From CAZICM01 sp964537685 (lineage in GTDB: Bacteria; Myxococcota_A; Polyangia; Polyangiales; Polyangiaceae): a DNA stretch of 64,000 nt. The notes under the pieces were generated by a model, which was not told the DNA's origin, did no database searches, and saw only the letters and a list, made by a program, of their open reading frames with translations. The stretch is from positions 1-64,000 of the forward strand of contig CAZICM010000017.1 of assembly GCA_964537685.1 (NCBI GenBank), read 5' to 3'. Both the position numbers and the translations under genes were made by a program. Of this stretch, positions 8,683 through 17,900 are shown piece after piece (the first letter of the stretch is position 1; every line of letters starts with the position of its first letter).

Positions 8683-10587
8683 ATGTTCCTTAACCTACAA
8701 AAAAGATTTGGTTTCGCGTCGGTGTTCGCACTGGCCCTCTTTGCCCACGCGCGCTCGGCAGATGCAGCAGGGGCCTTCGTGGGCGCGGCCAGCGTCCATC
8801 CCCTTGAGCAGCGCGTCGCCATCGCGCTTGCTCCGCAGCGCACAACGCTGTGGACCAGCCTTCGTTTTGATGCGGATGCGGGCACCGTCGCGCTCCTTGT
8901 TCCGGTGCCGTCCGGCGCAGCGATCGACACAAGCTCAGATGCCTGGTTCGAAGCGCTTGAAACAGCAACAGCACCCCGCATTTTTCCACCGAACGGCCTT
9001 GATCCCGCCTGCCCCAACGGCCCCAAAGCAACAGAACTCTTCCAAACTGCAGGCGACACCGCGCATACGCCGACACTGCCCCCCGAAGAACTCATTGTGC
9101 TCAGCGATGCAGGATCCGTTGCAGCGTGGGCAAACCAGCATGGGCTTGCCATTCCCGCCGATACGCAAACCACCCTTGAATCGCTGAGCAACCAGCGATT
9201 TTTAGCAGCCCGTTTCAAGGCTCCCGGCACACCCGCGCTCACGCGAACGCTGCGCATCGCCATGCCCGGCTCAATGCCGATTCTGCCCTTGGCTCTTACC
9301 CGCGCGACCGACAAAGAACTCCTCGTCACTTCCTGGCTCATCGGAAATGGACTGGGCACCTTCACCAACGGCCAATCCATCACCGTCGACAGCTCCAAGC
9401 TCATATGGAGTGCCGGTGATGCGACGACGAATTACACCGAATTAAGAAGCATCGCGCTTTCCAGCGCAGGCCAAGACAGCGCGCTTTTGGAGTGCGCAGG
9501 CCATACGCCGCTCGTAAACAGCGTTCCGCTCGAAAATGGAACGACCGCTATTGAAAGCGTCATCAGCGCCCTCTTCGAACGGGGCGCGGCCTACGGCGAC
9601 GGCAATCAAGACGTTCAAAACTGCGTCGCCAAAGCGGCCGCGGCACTGTCCTCCGTCACTCCGGTCGCGGCAAGCTGCCCCAGGGCCGATTTTGGAATCG
9701 TCGACGGCACGGACACCTGCACCGAACAGCCCGCTGGATACACCGACCCAGAAGCCCTTCGATGCGGCGCAGGCACAGACGATCTCGCCGTGGCGCTTTC
9801 AGGCAGCGTGCCTTCCGATGTCTGGCTAACACGGCAAATCATGTTGATCGCGGCCGGAACCAAAGGAAAAGACCAGCCTGTTGATTTCGGCGCGGGCAAT
9901 ACCTTCTCCCCCGTTCTTCACGCATCGAGTGTCGATTTCAGCTCGTGCAGCGAACCCGACGCGGGCACGACCAGCTCGGGCTCTGGCACTTCAAGCACCA
10001 GCTCTACAGGATCGTCCGGCACAGTTGGCACGAGCTCAGGCAACGCTTCATCCGGCGGTTCATCGGGCGTCACCGTATACCCGCATGCCGAACCCGGATG
10101 CGCATGCGCGGGCACAGCCGACACCGTCGACACCTACGACGAAGGCGACACGGCCTACGACTCCGACAGCGATGGCTGCAGCGGCGACACATCGGATACG
10201 TCGACCGATACATGGAGCGACACAACATCAGACACCGCCTATGACTCGGGAGGCGACGACTGCAGCGGCGATACGTCCGACACATCCACGGATACAACCT
10301 ACGACTCCGGAAGTGATGACTGCAGCGGCGACACATCCGACACATCCACAGACACCTGGAGCGATACAGGAAGCGACACCGGCAGCGACGTCGACTGCAG
10401 CGGCGGCGACACATCGACCAGCGATACGTCCAGCTCGGACAGCGACTGCACCATCGCAGCAAAACAGCAAAGCACCGGCAAAAAGCGCGGACCACGCCTC
10501 TCCGCAATGACGCTTGGACTCCTCGCGCTGCTCGCCCCGCTCCGCCGCTTGGGAACCAGGCGCCGCACCCAAAAGCGAAATCGCTAA
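8683..10587 (+). CDS. DUF2330 protein with Cys-Asp-Ser-Thr repeat
   Basis: Exported protein of about 634 residues. The signal peptide ends near ADAA. A DUF2330 domain follows (FVGAASVHPLEQRVAIAL, then LVPVPSG, WFEALE and later LRIAMPG), a family common in Myxococcota and of unknown function. A Ser/Thr/Gly stretch leads to a repeat region in which DCSGDTSDTSTDT-like units recur, and the C-terminus is a hydrophobic helix followed by an Arg-rich tail, as in a sorting or membrane anchor resembling MYXO-CTERM. The ATG at 8683 is chosen because GAGG lies just upstream; the ATG at 8671 lacks a site. A GC-rich hairpin follows the stop. Confidence 0.82.
   Translation: MFLNLQKRFGFASVFALALFAHARSADAAGAFVGAASVHPLEQRVAIALAPQRTTLWTSLRFDADAGTVALLVPVPSGAAIDTSSDAWFEALETATAPRIFPPNGLDPACPNGPKATELFQTAGDTAHTPTLPPEELIVLSDAGSVAAWANQHGLAIPADTQTTLESLSNQRFLAARFKAPGTPALTRTLRIAMPGSMPILPLALTRATDKELLVTSWLIGNGLGTFTNGQSITVDSSKLIWSAGDATTNYTELRSIALSSAGQDSALLECAGHTPLVNSVPLENGTTAIESVISALFERGAAYGDGNQDVQNCVAKAAAALSSVTPVAASCPRADFGIVDGTDTCTEQPAGYTDPEALRCGAGTDDLAVALSGSVPSDVWLTRQIMLIAAGTKGKDQPVDFGAGNTFSPVLHASSVDFSSCSEPDAGTTSSGSGTSSTSSTGSSGTVGTSSGNASSGGSSGVTVYPHAEPGCACAGTADTVDTYDEGDTAYDSDSDGCSGDTSDTSTDTWSDTTSDTAYDSGGDDCSGDTSDTSTDTTYDSGSDDCSGDTSDTSTDTWSDTGSDTGSDVDCSGGDTSTSDTSSSDSDCTIAAKQQSTGKKRGPRLSAMTLGLLALLAPLRRLGTRRRTQKRNR
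10171..10446 (+). repeat. In-frame repeat encoding C-S-G-D-T-S-D units
   Basis: Four imperfect copies of a unit encoding (D/G)CSG-DTSDTSTDT, spaced by variable Ser/Asp/Tyr segments, lie inside the DUF2330 gene. Each copy carries one cysteine and about four aspartates. The first three copies are closest; the last is rearranged (DCSGGDTSTSD). The copies differ at synonymous positions, which argues for age or selection rather than recent slippage. Confidence 0.8.
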
Positions 10588-10596
10588 CCAGAACAA

Positions 10597-10623
10597 GTGC
10601 GGCCCCAAATCGCCGGGCCGCAC
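10597..10623. terminator. GC-rich hairpin between convergent genes
   Basis: A perfect 9-bp stem (10597-10605 with 10615-10623) around a 9-base loop sits between the DUF2330 gene and the convergent lipoprotein gene. There is no T-tract, so termination is inferred from position and stem strength only. Confidence 0.55.
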
Positions 10624-10635
10624 ATTCACTCCGCC

Positions 10636-11229
10636 TTAAGAATGATCGGGCGTCAGCGAAAACATCCCACAGCGGGGATGCGCAATACGGCCTGCGAACA
10701 GCGAGCCATCATCCGCGACGCGGCCCTCCATGGCCACTGTCACATAGTTTGGCGGCCGCTCAATCCACGCCCCAGGCGCAAAGTGCACCGAGCGCGTCGG
10801 CCCATCAAAACGCCCCTGAATCCGATAACTGCCAGATGCTCCTGAACCCGCATGATGGAACTCATAAACGGCATCGATCTGATCTCCCCGCACTGAAGTC
10901 ACCCGAAGCGTCATGGCAGTAAGCCCCTGCGGGCAGAAATATTCGCCGGACCATGAACGCGTTTGAGCAAAGGGATTTTCTTGCTCACGCGGCGGCTCCG
11001 GCGCGGCAACAGGAGCAGGCAGAGCCGGCGCCTCGGGAGCTTCATCCCCGATGTACACATAAACCGTCTGCCCTTCGGCAACGGGATACTCGGCGGTGTT
11101 CTCGCCAGACAGAGCGACTGAATATGGCGAATTCGCCTCGGGACTTGGCCCGCAAGCGACAGATGCAATCGCGATTGGCCCGATGACAAGAGACAAGCGA
11201 CACACTGAGAAAGTCTTGCGGAACAGCAT
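10636..11229 (-). CDS. Hypothetical lipoprotein
   Basis: Unrecognised lipoprotein of 197 residues. The signal peptide ends in SVAC with the acylated cysteine at residue 26 when the ATG at 11229 is used; an upstream in-frame ATG at 11271 would give an unusually long signal. A Pro/Ala-rich linker is followed by a beta-rich C-terminal domain beginning at WSGEYFCPQGLTAMTL and continuing with VRGDQIDAVYEFHH and SGSYRIQGRFDG, with a final Cys near the end (HPRCGMF). The pattern resembles small beta-barrel or lipocalin-like extracytoplasmic domains, but this is only an impression. It converges with the DUF2330 gene and is divergent from the SET-domain gene. Confidence 0.72.
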   Translation of the reverse strand: MLFRKTFSVCRLSLVIGPIAIASVACGPSPEANSPYSVALSGENTAEYPVAEGQTVYVYIGDEAPEAPALPAPVAAPEPPREQENPFAQTRSWSGEYFCPQGLTAMTLRVTSVRGDQIDAVYEFHHAGSGASGSYRIQGRFDGPTRSVHFAPGAWIERPPNYVTVAMEGRVADDGSLFAGRIAHPRCGMFSLTPDHS

Positions 11230-11338
11230 GCACCGAAGCCTAACATGATCAGCCGCAAACGCCGAAGCCATGCTCTGCCGGAGGGTGGCTCACGGTGCGT
11301 ACAACCGCGAACCGACGCAACAATCCGGAGCTCACCAC

Positions 11339-11854
11339 ATGCCCAAAGGAACCCCTCGCGACACCGAACAGACAGACATTCCCTTTGCGATACGGCCTTC
11401 GGCCATCCAAGGAATGGGCGCCTTCGCCACCCGGCCCATACGCAAAGGAACCCGCATCATCGAATACCTAGGCGAACGCATCACCGATGAAGAAGCCGAC
11501 CGCCGCTACGACGACCTATCCATGGAACGCCATCACACCTTCCTCTTTTCACTGGGCGACGGCACATCCATTGACGCTTCGTTTGAAGGCAATGAAGCCC
11601 GCTTCATCAACCACGCCTGTGCTCCAAATTGCGAAGCCATCCTCGAAGACGGCCATATCTACATCGACGCCATCCGCAACATCAAAACGGGCGAAGAGCT
11701 CTTCTACGACTACGCCTACGAACGCCAGGATGCAGAAGACGACGAAGAACTGAGCAAGCACTACAAATGCCTGTGCGGCTCTCCCAAGTGCCGCGGAACA
11801 ATCCTCGCCCCGCGCAAAGAAACAAAGACCAAAAAAACCTCCAAGCGGCGATAA
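11339..11854 (+). CDS. SET-domain protein-lysine methyltransferase
   Basis: Predicted S-adenosylmethionine-dependent lysine methyltransferase of 171 residues. SET motifs are complete: GMGAFA (25-30), RFINHACAPNC with N91 and H92 for cofactor binding, GEELFYDY with the catalytic tyrosine region (119-125), and a post-SET zinc cluster (C98 with C144, C146 and C151). The C-terminal tail is strongly basic (KETKTKKTSKRR). The start at 11339 has GGAG eight bases upstream; the frame is open further upstream without a site. Ten bases separate its stop from the DUF2169 gene, so it is probably in the T6SS accessory operon. It may modify a host or self protein, or be an effector; none of this is shown by sequence. 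Confidence 0.88.
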   Translation: MPKGTPRDTEQTDIPFAIRPSAIQGMGAFATRPIRKGTRIIEYLGERITDEEADRRYDDLSMERHHTFLFSLGDGTSIDASFEGNEARFINHACAPNCEAILEDGHIYIDAIRNIKTGEELFYDYAYERQDAEDDEELSKHYKCLCGSPKCRGTILAPRKETKTKKTSKRR

Positions 11855-11864
11855 TCAAAGCGCT

Positions 11865-12899
11865 TTGGAGCAACCCGACATCGACAACAAAACCGACTTT
11901 TTCGCACACGCCCAGCTCCTTCTAGACCGCGACGGCGAAAAACTCGTCACCATCGTCAAGGCCACCTTTGAACAGAGCGCCGGCGGCGATTTCGAACTTG
12001 CTCCGCCAGAGCGAGCGCGCGGCCTGCGCTTCGCCGACATCCCCTGGGAAAAGACCAAGCCCGCAAGCCTCGCGTATCCCGCCGATCTCTGCCTCCGCAA
12101 ACCGGCAACCGATGTCGTCATCGTAGCCACGGCCCACGCGCCCCAAGGCCATCCCACACCATCTTTCGACGTCCGCATCGAAGCCGGCCCCCTCAAAAAA
12201 TCGCTCATCGTTTTCGGCCCGCGCATCTGGACCAAAGACGGCTACGGCGTCTCCTCGCCTACGCCGCTCCACGCGATCGACATGCGCTACGACTACGCCT
12301 GGGGCGGCACCGACGACAGCAATCCCGATCATTTTATCGAAGACCCACGCAATCCAATCGGAATGGGCGTCAGCGCCAACCCCCGCGCCCTCACCCATAA
12401 GCCCGCCCCTCAAATTGAAGACCCATCCTATCCAATCCAATCCTCAAAAACATCCCCTCCACCCGCTGGAATTGGCCCGATTGGCCGCTCATTTGAACCC
12501 CGGCGCAAATACGCGGGCACCTACGATAAACAATGGCAAGAACAGCGAGCCCCCCTCCTGCCCGACGATTTCGATGACCGCTTTAATCAATGCGCAACCC
12601 CCGACCTAATCGCCGATCCGCCGCTAAAAGGCGGCGAACAAGTGCGCCTGCTCAATTTAATTCCGGGCGGAGGCGTTCTATCCTTTCAAATTCCAAAGAT
12701 ATCTCTTGAAATTCAATTTGATATTCCTGAGCGACCGCCCGAGATTGTTCGGCCTCATCTCGACACATTGCTGATTGACCTCTTGGCCATAGGCCCTAAG
12801 AAGCCACCCACGATCGAATTGGTTTACCGCGCCCTCACCAGAGCCCCCCGCAAACTCGGAACAGCGCGCATTTTCATTAGGGAGCGCACATACGAATGA
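11865..12899 (+). CDS. DUF2169 T6SS accessory protein
   Basis: 344 residues with the DUF2169 pattern: TIVKATFEQSAGGDFELAP near the N-terminus, PADLCLRKPATDVVI, FGPRIWTKDGYGVSSPTPLHAIDMRY split over about 117-142, AWGGTDD, and the NPIGMGV and GPIGRSFEPR segments. DUF2169 proteins occur with VgrG, PAAR and effector genes and are thought to help load or fold T6SS cargo. The only start giving this N-terminus is TTG at 11865. The stop overlaps the next gene by four bases (ATGA), which indicates coupled translation with the thiolase-fold protein. Function as an effector adaptor is inferred from family and context. Confidence 0.85.
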   Translation: MEQPDIDNKTDFFAHAQLLLDRDGEKLVTIVKATFEQSAGGDFELAPPERARGLRFADIPWEKTKPASLAYPADLCLRKPATDVVIVATAHAPQGHPTPSFDVRIEAGPLKKSLIVFGPRIWTKDGYGVSSPTPLHAIDMRYDYAWGGTDDSNPDHFIEDPRNPIGMGVSANPRALTHKPAPQIEDPSYPIQSSKTSPPPAGIGPIGRSFEPRRKYAGTYDKQWQEQRAPLLPDDFDDRFNQCATPDLIADPPLKGGEQVRLLNLIPGGGVLSFQIPKISLEIQFDIPERPPEIVRPHLDTLLIDLLAIGPKKPPTIELVYRALTRAPRKLGTARIFIRERTYE

Positions 12900-13954
12900 A
12901 ATCCCTAGCCTCCATCGCAGCCACAGGCGCCTTCACCCCGCTCGGCCTCAATTCGCTGCAAACGGCCTTTTCTCACCGCGCAGCGGCCAATGCCATCACC
13001 GAAGCGCCGCTGTGCAATCAAGACGGCGAGCCGATTACAATGAGCTATATCCAAACCCTCGATGAACGGCTGCTCGGCCAAGATCGCCTGCTCGCTCTCG
13101 CCATGCCGGCAGTGTTCGAAATACTCGATGGTTTAGGCGAAATATCCAATGCATTAAAAATTTCGCTCACCCTTTGCCTCGGCGAAGAGCTCTCGGAAAA
13201 ATCCGAACGTGGTATTCCAATATCTCAAGAAATTGCCCACGCACTTGAATCCCGGCTTCGATCCAGCACCGCCGAAATCACCATAAATGCCATTACCCGC
13301 GGCCCCGCAGGACCAGGAATCGCATTGCCCGATATTTGCCAAACCCTAAGCAAAGGCCAAATCGACGCGGCCTTGGTTCTCGGCGTCCACAGCGACTACC
13401 ATCCTCATCGAATTGCCACTCTCGAGCGCGAAGGCCGTCTATTTTCCCCCAAAAACCCCTATGCGGTGCTCCCGGGCGAGGCTTCCGCAGCCGTCTTATT
13501 CATGCGTCCCGACACCATCCGCCGCTTTCGCCTGCGCGAACTCGCCGAACTCTGGGCTGTCACCACTGGAACCGAAAAAACCCGCCACGACAACGACGAA
13601 CCCGCCTTTTTGGCCACCGCCACGACAGCCGCCCTCCGCAATCTCCTCGCACCCCTCCACGCCGAAGGCAGCAGAGTCGGCTGGTTCCTCAGCGACCTAG
13701 GTTTTGAGCCCTACCGCTTCCACGAGCTCCAATCCGCCATGACCCGGCTCCACCCCTTTTTCTGCGAACCCCAAGCCCTTGAAAACCCCGCACAGCGCAT
13801 AGGCAACCTAGGCGCCGCCGCACTCCCCTTGCACATTGCGCTCGCGAGCGAAGCCTATTGCCGCGGCTACGCCCCGCACGCCTTTTGCACATGCATCGCC
13901 GGAAACGACAGCGGCGAACGCGCCTTTTTGCTTCTGGCCCAACCCCACGATTAA
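12896..13954 (+). CDS. Thiolase-fold (beta-ketoacyl synthase-like) protein, probably inactive
   Basis: 352 residues with the outline of a beta-ketoacyl synthase: IAATGAFTPLG at the N-terminus, a GPAGPGIALPDICQTL segment where the catalytic cysteine loop should be, VLPGEASAAVLFM (the GEGAGALVL motif) at about 196, and RIGNLGAAALPLHIALA near the C-terminus (the GHTLGAAG loop). The nucleophilic cysteine is not at its usual place, and the loop histidine is replaced by asparagine (GN instead of GH). It is therefore likely a non-catalytic member. It is translationally coupled to the DUF2169 gene. Thiolase-like proteins are found in some Myxococcota T6SS loci; an adaptor role is inference. Confidence 0.78.
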   Translation: MKSLASIAATGAFTPLGLNSLQTAFSHRAAANAITEAPLCNQDGEPITMSYIQTLDERLLGQDRLLALAMPAVFEILDGLGEISNALKISLTLCLGEELSEKSERGIPISQEIAHALESRLRSSTAEITINAITRGPAGPGIALPDICQTLSKGQIDAALVLGVHSDYHPHRIATLEREGRLFSPKNPYAVLPGEASAAVLFMRPDTIRRFRLRELAELWAVTTGTEKTRHDNDEPAFLATATTAALRNLLAPLHAEGSRVGWFLSDLGFEPYRFHELQSAMTRLHPFFCEPQALENPAQRIGNLGAAALPLHIALASEAYCRGYAPHAFCTCIAGNDSGERAFLLLAQPHD

Positions 13955-13963
13955 GACCGCATC

Positions 13964-14962
13964 TTACATTTCAAGCGTGCAGCCTTCCGGCAGCCATGAA
14001 ACAATTATATCGCGCTGACTTTCAATCTCGGGTGAAGCCACCAGATCCAATTCTTTCAAATTGGACAGCTCACCGATTTCCCTTGGAATCTCCTTCATCG
14101 ATTCAACATTCATATTGAGGCTCCGCAAATTCTTTAACTTTAAAATCCAGCGCGGAAACTCAGACAGCTCGCAGCCGTGAATATACAAATCCCTAAGCTC
14201 CTCCAAGCGGCCCAGCCCTTCGGGAAACGCCAGAGCCTGCCCATCCTGTGAAACCCACAGATAGCGAAGCCCCTTTAAATTCCCCAGCGCATCGGGCAGC
14301 TCCTTTAAGTTTGGGTTATCATCCAGGGTCAACTCTTTTAAATTGCATAAATCACCGATCCAATCAGGAATTCGATCGATTTGAGTATCTTGAAGCCTCA
14401 GCTCTTTCAAATGAACCAAGCCTCCCGCCTGCTCAGGCAGCGCGTGCAGCGGAACCTTACAACTGAGATCCAGAACCACAAGCCGCTGAACCCGGGAAAG
14501 CGACTCCTTCAATCCCTGTATATTCCGCCCATTAGCCAAAATAAACTCCGACAGCGACGGAAGTTCCCACAGCCAATCCGGAAGAAATTGAAGCTTCCCA
14601 ACTCCGTCCAGCTCCAGCCTGCGTAAATTTCTAAGCATCTGCATCGATGCGGGCAGCTCTTCGAATAAATCGCCCAGCTTCAGGACCTCCAGCGAAACCA
14701 GACGGCCTAATCCCTCTGGAATACGGAGCATTCCAATCCCATCGATGTTCAAGTATCTGAGCGAGCGCAATGACCAAAGCGCCTCTGGAAGAACGAGCCC
14801 GAGATTCAACGAGACATTCAATCGCTCCAGCTTCACAAGCGTTGCAATGGAATCCGGCAGCGTCTTTAGATCTTGATCCTCGAGATTTAGTTCCAGAACG
14901 GCTTCGGGATTCTTTAGTGCCTCATCCAAATTCGAAAACGACGTCTCCATCAAATTCTCCAT
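13964..14962 (-). CDS. Leucine-rich-repeat protein, candidate immunity protein
   Basis: 332 residues made of about 12 leucine-rich repeats of roughly 23 residues with the LPxxIGxLxxLxxLxL pattern (for example LPDSIATLVKLERLNVS, IPDWIGDLCNLKELTL, IPREIGELSNLKELDL). No signal peptide, so cytoplasmic. It begins 16 bases after the stop of the Rhs toxin gene with an AAGAG site, so the two are co-transcribed. Position directly behind the toxin end of an Rhs gene is where an immunity protein is expected. The repeat structure would suit binding a toxin domain. No other gene in this place could be the immunity protein. Its role is inferred from position only; it could also be an unrelated LRR protein. 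Confidence 0.8.
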   Translation of the reverse strand: MENLMETSFSNLDEALKNPEAVLELNLEDQDLKTLPDSIATLVKLERLNVSLNLGLVLPEALWSLRSLRYLNIDGIGMLRIPEGLGRLVSLEVLKLGDLFEELPASMQMLRNLRRLELDGVGKLQFLPDWLWELPSLSEFILANGRNIQGLKESLSRVQRLVVLDLSCKVPLHALPEQAGGLVHLKELRLQDTQIDRIPDWIGDLCNLKELTLDDNPNLKELPDALGNLKGLRYLWVSQDGQALAFPEGLGRLEELRDLYIHGCELSEFPRWILKLKNLRSLNMNVESMKEIPREIGELSNLKELDLVASPEIESQRDIIVSWLPEGCTLEM

Positions 14963-14978
14963 GGCTCTTCACACGGCA

Positions 14979-17900
14979 TCAATAACCAGCAACCGTCGTC
15001 TGGCTGTATTTCACGCGGTTGCTCTTGTGCTTTGATTTATCCTTGCTCGTGAAGTCCATCTCCAGCGGGTCATTATCACCATCTTCATCCGATGTGTAGA
15101 TAATTTTCATTTGATTGGCCTGGGCAAATTCCTCCAGCGCCGCCGCGCAATTGGGACACGAACGCTTATCCCCATGAATCTTCACCGTCTTCCCCTTTAG
15201 ATTTACCCCTTTATCTTTCTGCTTTTGGAGCTCCCGCATAATCTTAAATTCGCTGTGACACTCCCGGTAACACGTTCCAAAAGTCGCTCCCTTATCCTTA
15301 ATATCATAAATATAAGGATCATAATTATCGTATGTCTTCCCCGACCAGCCCGATAAAAAATCGTCGCTTCCCGTTACGCTGTTCGTCAGCTTTTTCCCGC
15401 CCAAAGTCGCCGTCGCCCGGTGAGGCGCAAGCCCCAGCGGATCCACATCGCCGATCGCATTGTCACCATACTTATACGCATTTAAATCCGCCCGGATGCC
15501 CAGCGGATCGGGACTAATATAGCGGCCAATCTCAGGGTCGTAATAGCGAAATCGATTGTAATGCAATCCAATTTCTTCATCGGCATACTGTCCCTGAAAG
15601 CGGATTGGACTATCGACCTTCGCACCGGGCCGCGCCACAAGCTCTCCCAGCGGCGCCCGATCATATTCACATAGCAATTCACCTTCAGCGCTGCACAATC
15701 CAATCGGCGTTCCCGCCTGATCCATCACATAAAAAGCCCATTGGCCCTCATCATCGCCATCCGTGCCCGGCTTCCGGATTCGCATCCCCCAGGGCACCAG
15801 CGGCTCATCCATCCAGCCATAGGTCCGCTCCTCAATCACCCGATCGCCGCCCGCCTCCGCCCTCCGCTTAATCTCGTGCACAAGCTTATCGCCCGACCAA
15901 ACAAAACGCGTTTCAATTTTATCGGATTGACCTCCCGCCAATGCCCGCACAACCGTCTTTCGCGTCCGCCTTCCAATAGGATCGTATTCAAACGAAACCA
16001 CCGCGCCGTCCGGCGTTTCAACGTTCGACAGCATTCCATCCGCCGTCCACGCATAACGATACCGCGATACCCGGCCCCCGCCTTCGTCCACCCGCTTCTC
16101 AATCAGGCGCCCACATAAATCATATTCGTATAAAACACGATCGTTTTCTTCCAGTTTGCTCCCCGCTCCATAACGGCGGCGCCCATTCTTAACAAAAATA
16201 TTTCCCGCACCATCGTATTCATATTCCTCCCTGGGCACCCCATCCAATACCCGGCTCTGCAGGCGCATTCTTAAATCGTAGGCATATTCCACAGAGCTCT
16301 TCCGGATGGTGTCCCACACCCCCAACAGCTCGCCCATCGCATCATAAGAAAACCTTCGCTCCATCACCGCATCGGGCGCCGCTCCCGAACCCAGCCACTC
16401 CGGCTTCCCCCTCAAATCGGCCCCTTGGATATTGGGCGAACGCAGACACAACCCCGTTAATCGGCCAATCACATCAAAATTCAAATCCAGCCTTCCCCCG
16501 CCGGAAAATAAACGGGCCGCCTCCCCTCCCCCCGCGTCCCGCTGATGCTGAATCTCCGCACCGCCCGACGCTTTTACTTTCGTCCTCAACCCCAGCGCAT
16601 CCCGCTCCATTTCCTCTTGATGGCCAAAATTGGTCAGACAGCGCTTTCGGCGTCCATTTTTATCAAATTCATATTCAATTTCATAAGAAATATCATCGAT
16701 CAACTGAGTTTCCCGGAGAGGATTGCCCATCAAATCGCGCAAGATCCTAAATTCCCCGGCAGGGCTCTTCATACCAACGGGCCGCCCGCATAAATCCCAA
16801 CAATACACGACTTCCGAATCGTCCGGCAATACTTTCTTAATTAACTGCCCCGCGGCGTCGTATTCGAACTCTGTCACCTCCCCCAATTCATTCACGGTCT
16901 TCGTCACGCGCCCCAGCGCATCCCGCTCCATGCGCAGCCTGCGCCCGCCGAAGAACTTCTCTTCCCTCAGCAGGCCCAATTTATTATGAATACCATAATA
17001 CTTTTCACCAATTTCATTGTGAACACTTACCCGGAACCCCTCCCGGTTATAAAAATTGCGCACCAAATCGCCATTTGGATAAATTTCTCTAACCAACCGA
17101 TTGTAACCACCATATTGGTAGCGAATACTCCGGCCCAAAGGCAAAATCACCTGAATCAGCCGGCGATCTCCATCATAAACATAACGAGTCACGCTTCCAT
17201 CTGCATCCGTCATACTGATACAGTCACCCATCAGCGAATAACTCGCGCTCACCGCAGCGCCCAGCGGACCTTTTACATAGATTGGCCGTCCAAAATAATC
17301 GTATTGAACCGTAATTACGGAACCATCGGGCCTTCTCTCTTCGATCATATTGCCCATGGTATCGTAGGCATAATGAGTAGCCCCTCCCCCAGGCAACGCC
17401 TTCTCAAGCACCAAACCCCTTGAATCATAGCGTACCGTCGTCGTTCCCCCATTGGGATCGATCATCCAGGTACGGTTTCCGCGCTCATCATAACCGTATT
17501 GATAACGACCACCATCAGGAAGTATTTCCTCCGTAACCATTCCCCTGCGATTGCGCACACAACTATAGGTTCTTCCCAATGGATCGGTCTGAGCTAAAAG
17601 CCTTCCCTGCTCATCCCGCTCAAATGTCGTCTCCCCGCCCATTGGATCGCGCAGCTTTCGCAAATAACCAAATGCATCGAATGTCCTCACCGTCACGCCG
17701 CCCGCCGACACGGTTTTCTCCGCGCCTCCATGCCCCGATCCAAGCACAAAACGCTGGACTTGAAGCGAATCCATCACCTCCACATAGCCTTCATTGCCAT
17801 AATCGATCACCACATGATGCACGCCCTTGGCCTTGGTTATCCCATCGGCCAAAAACGCCGGCACATCATCGGCGAGGCTTTCATCGGCACGCCCCGGCGT

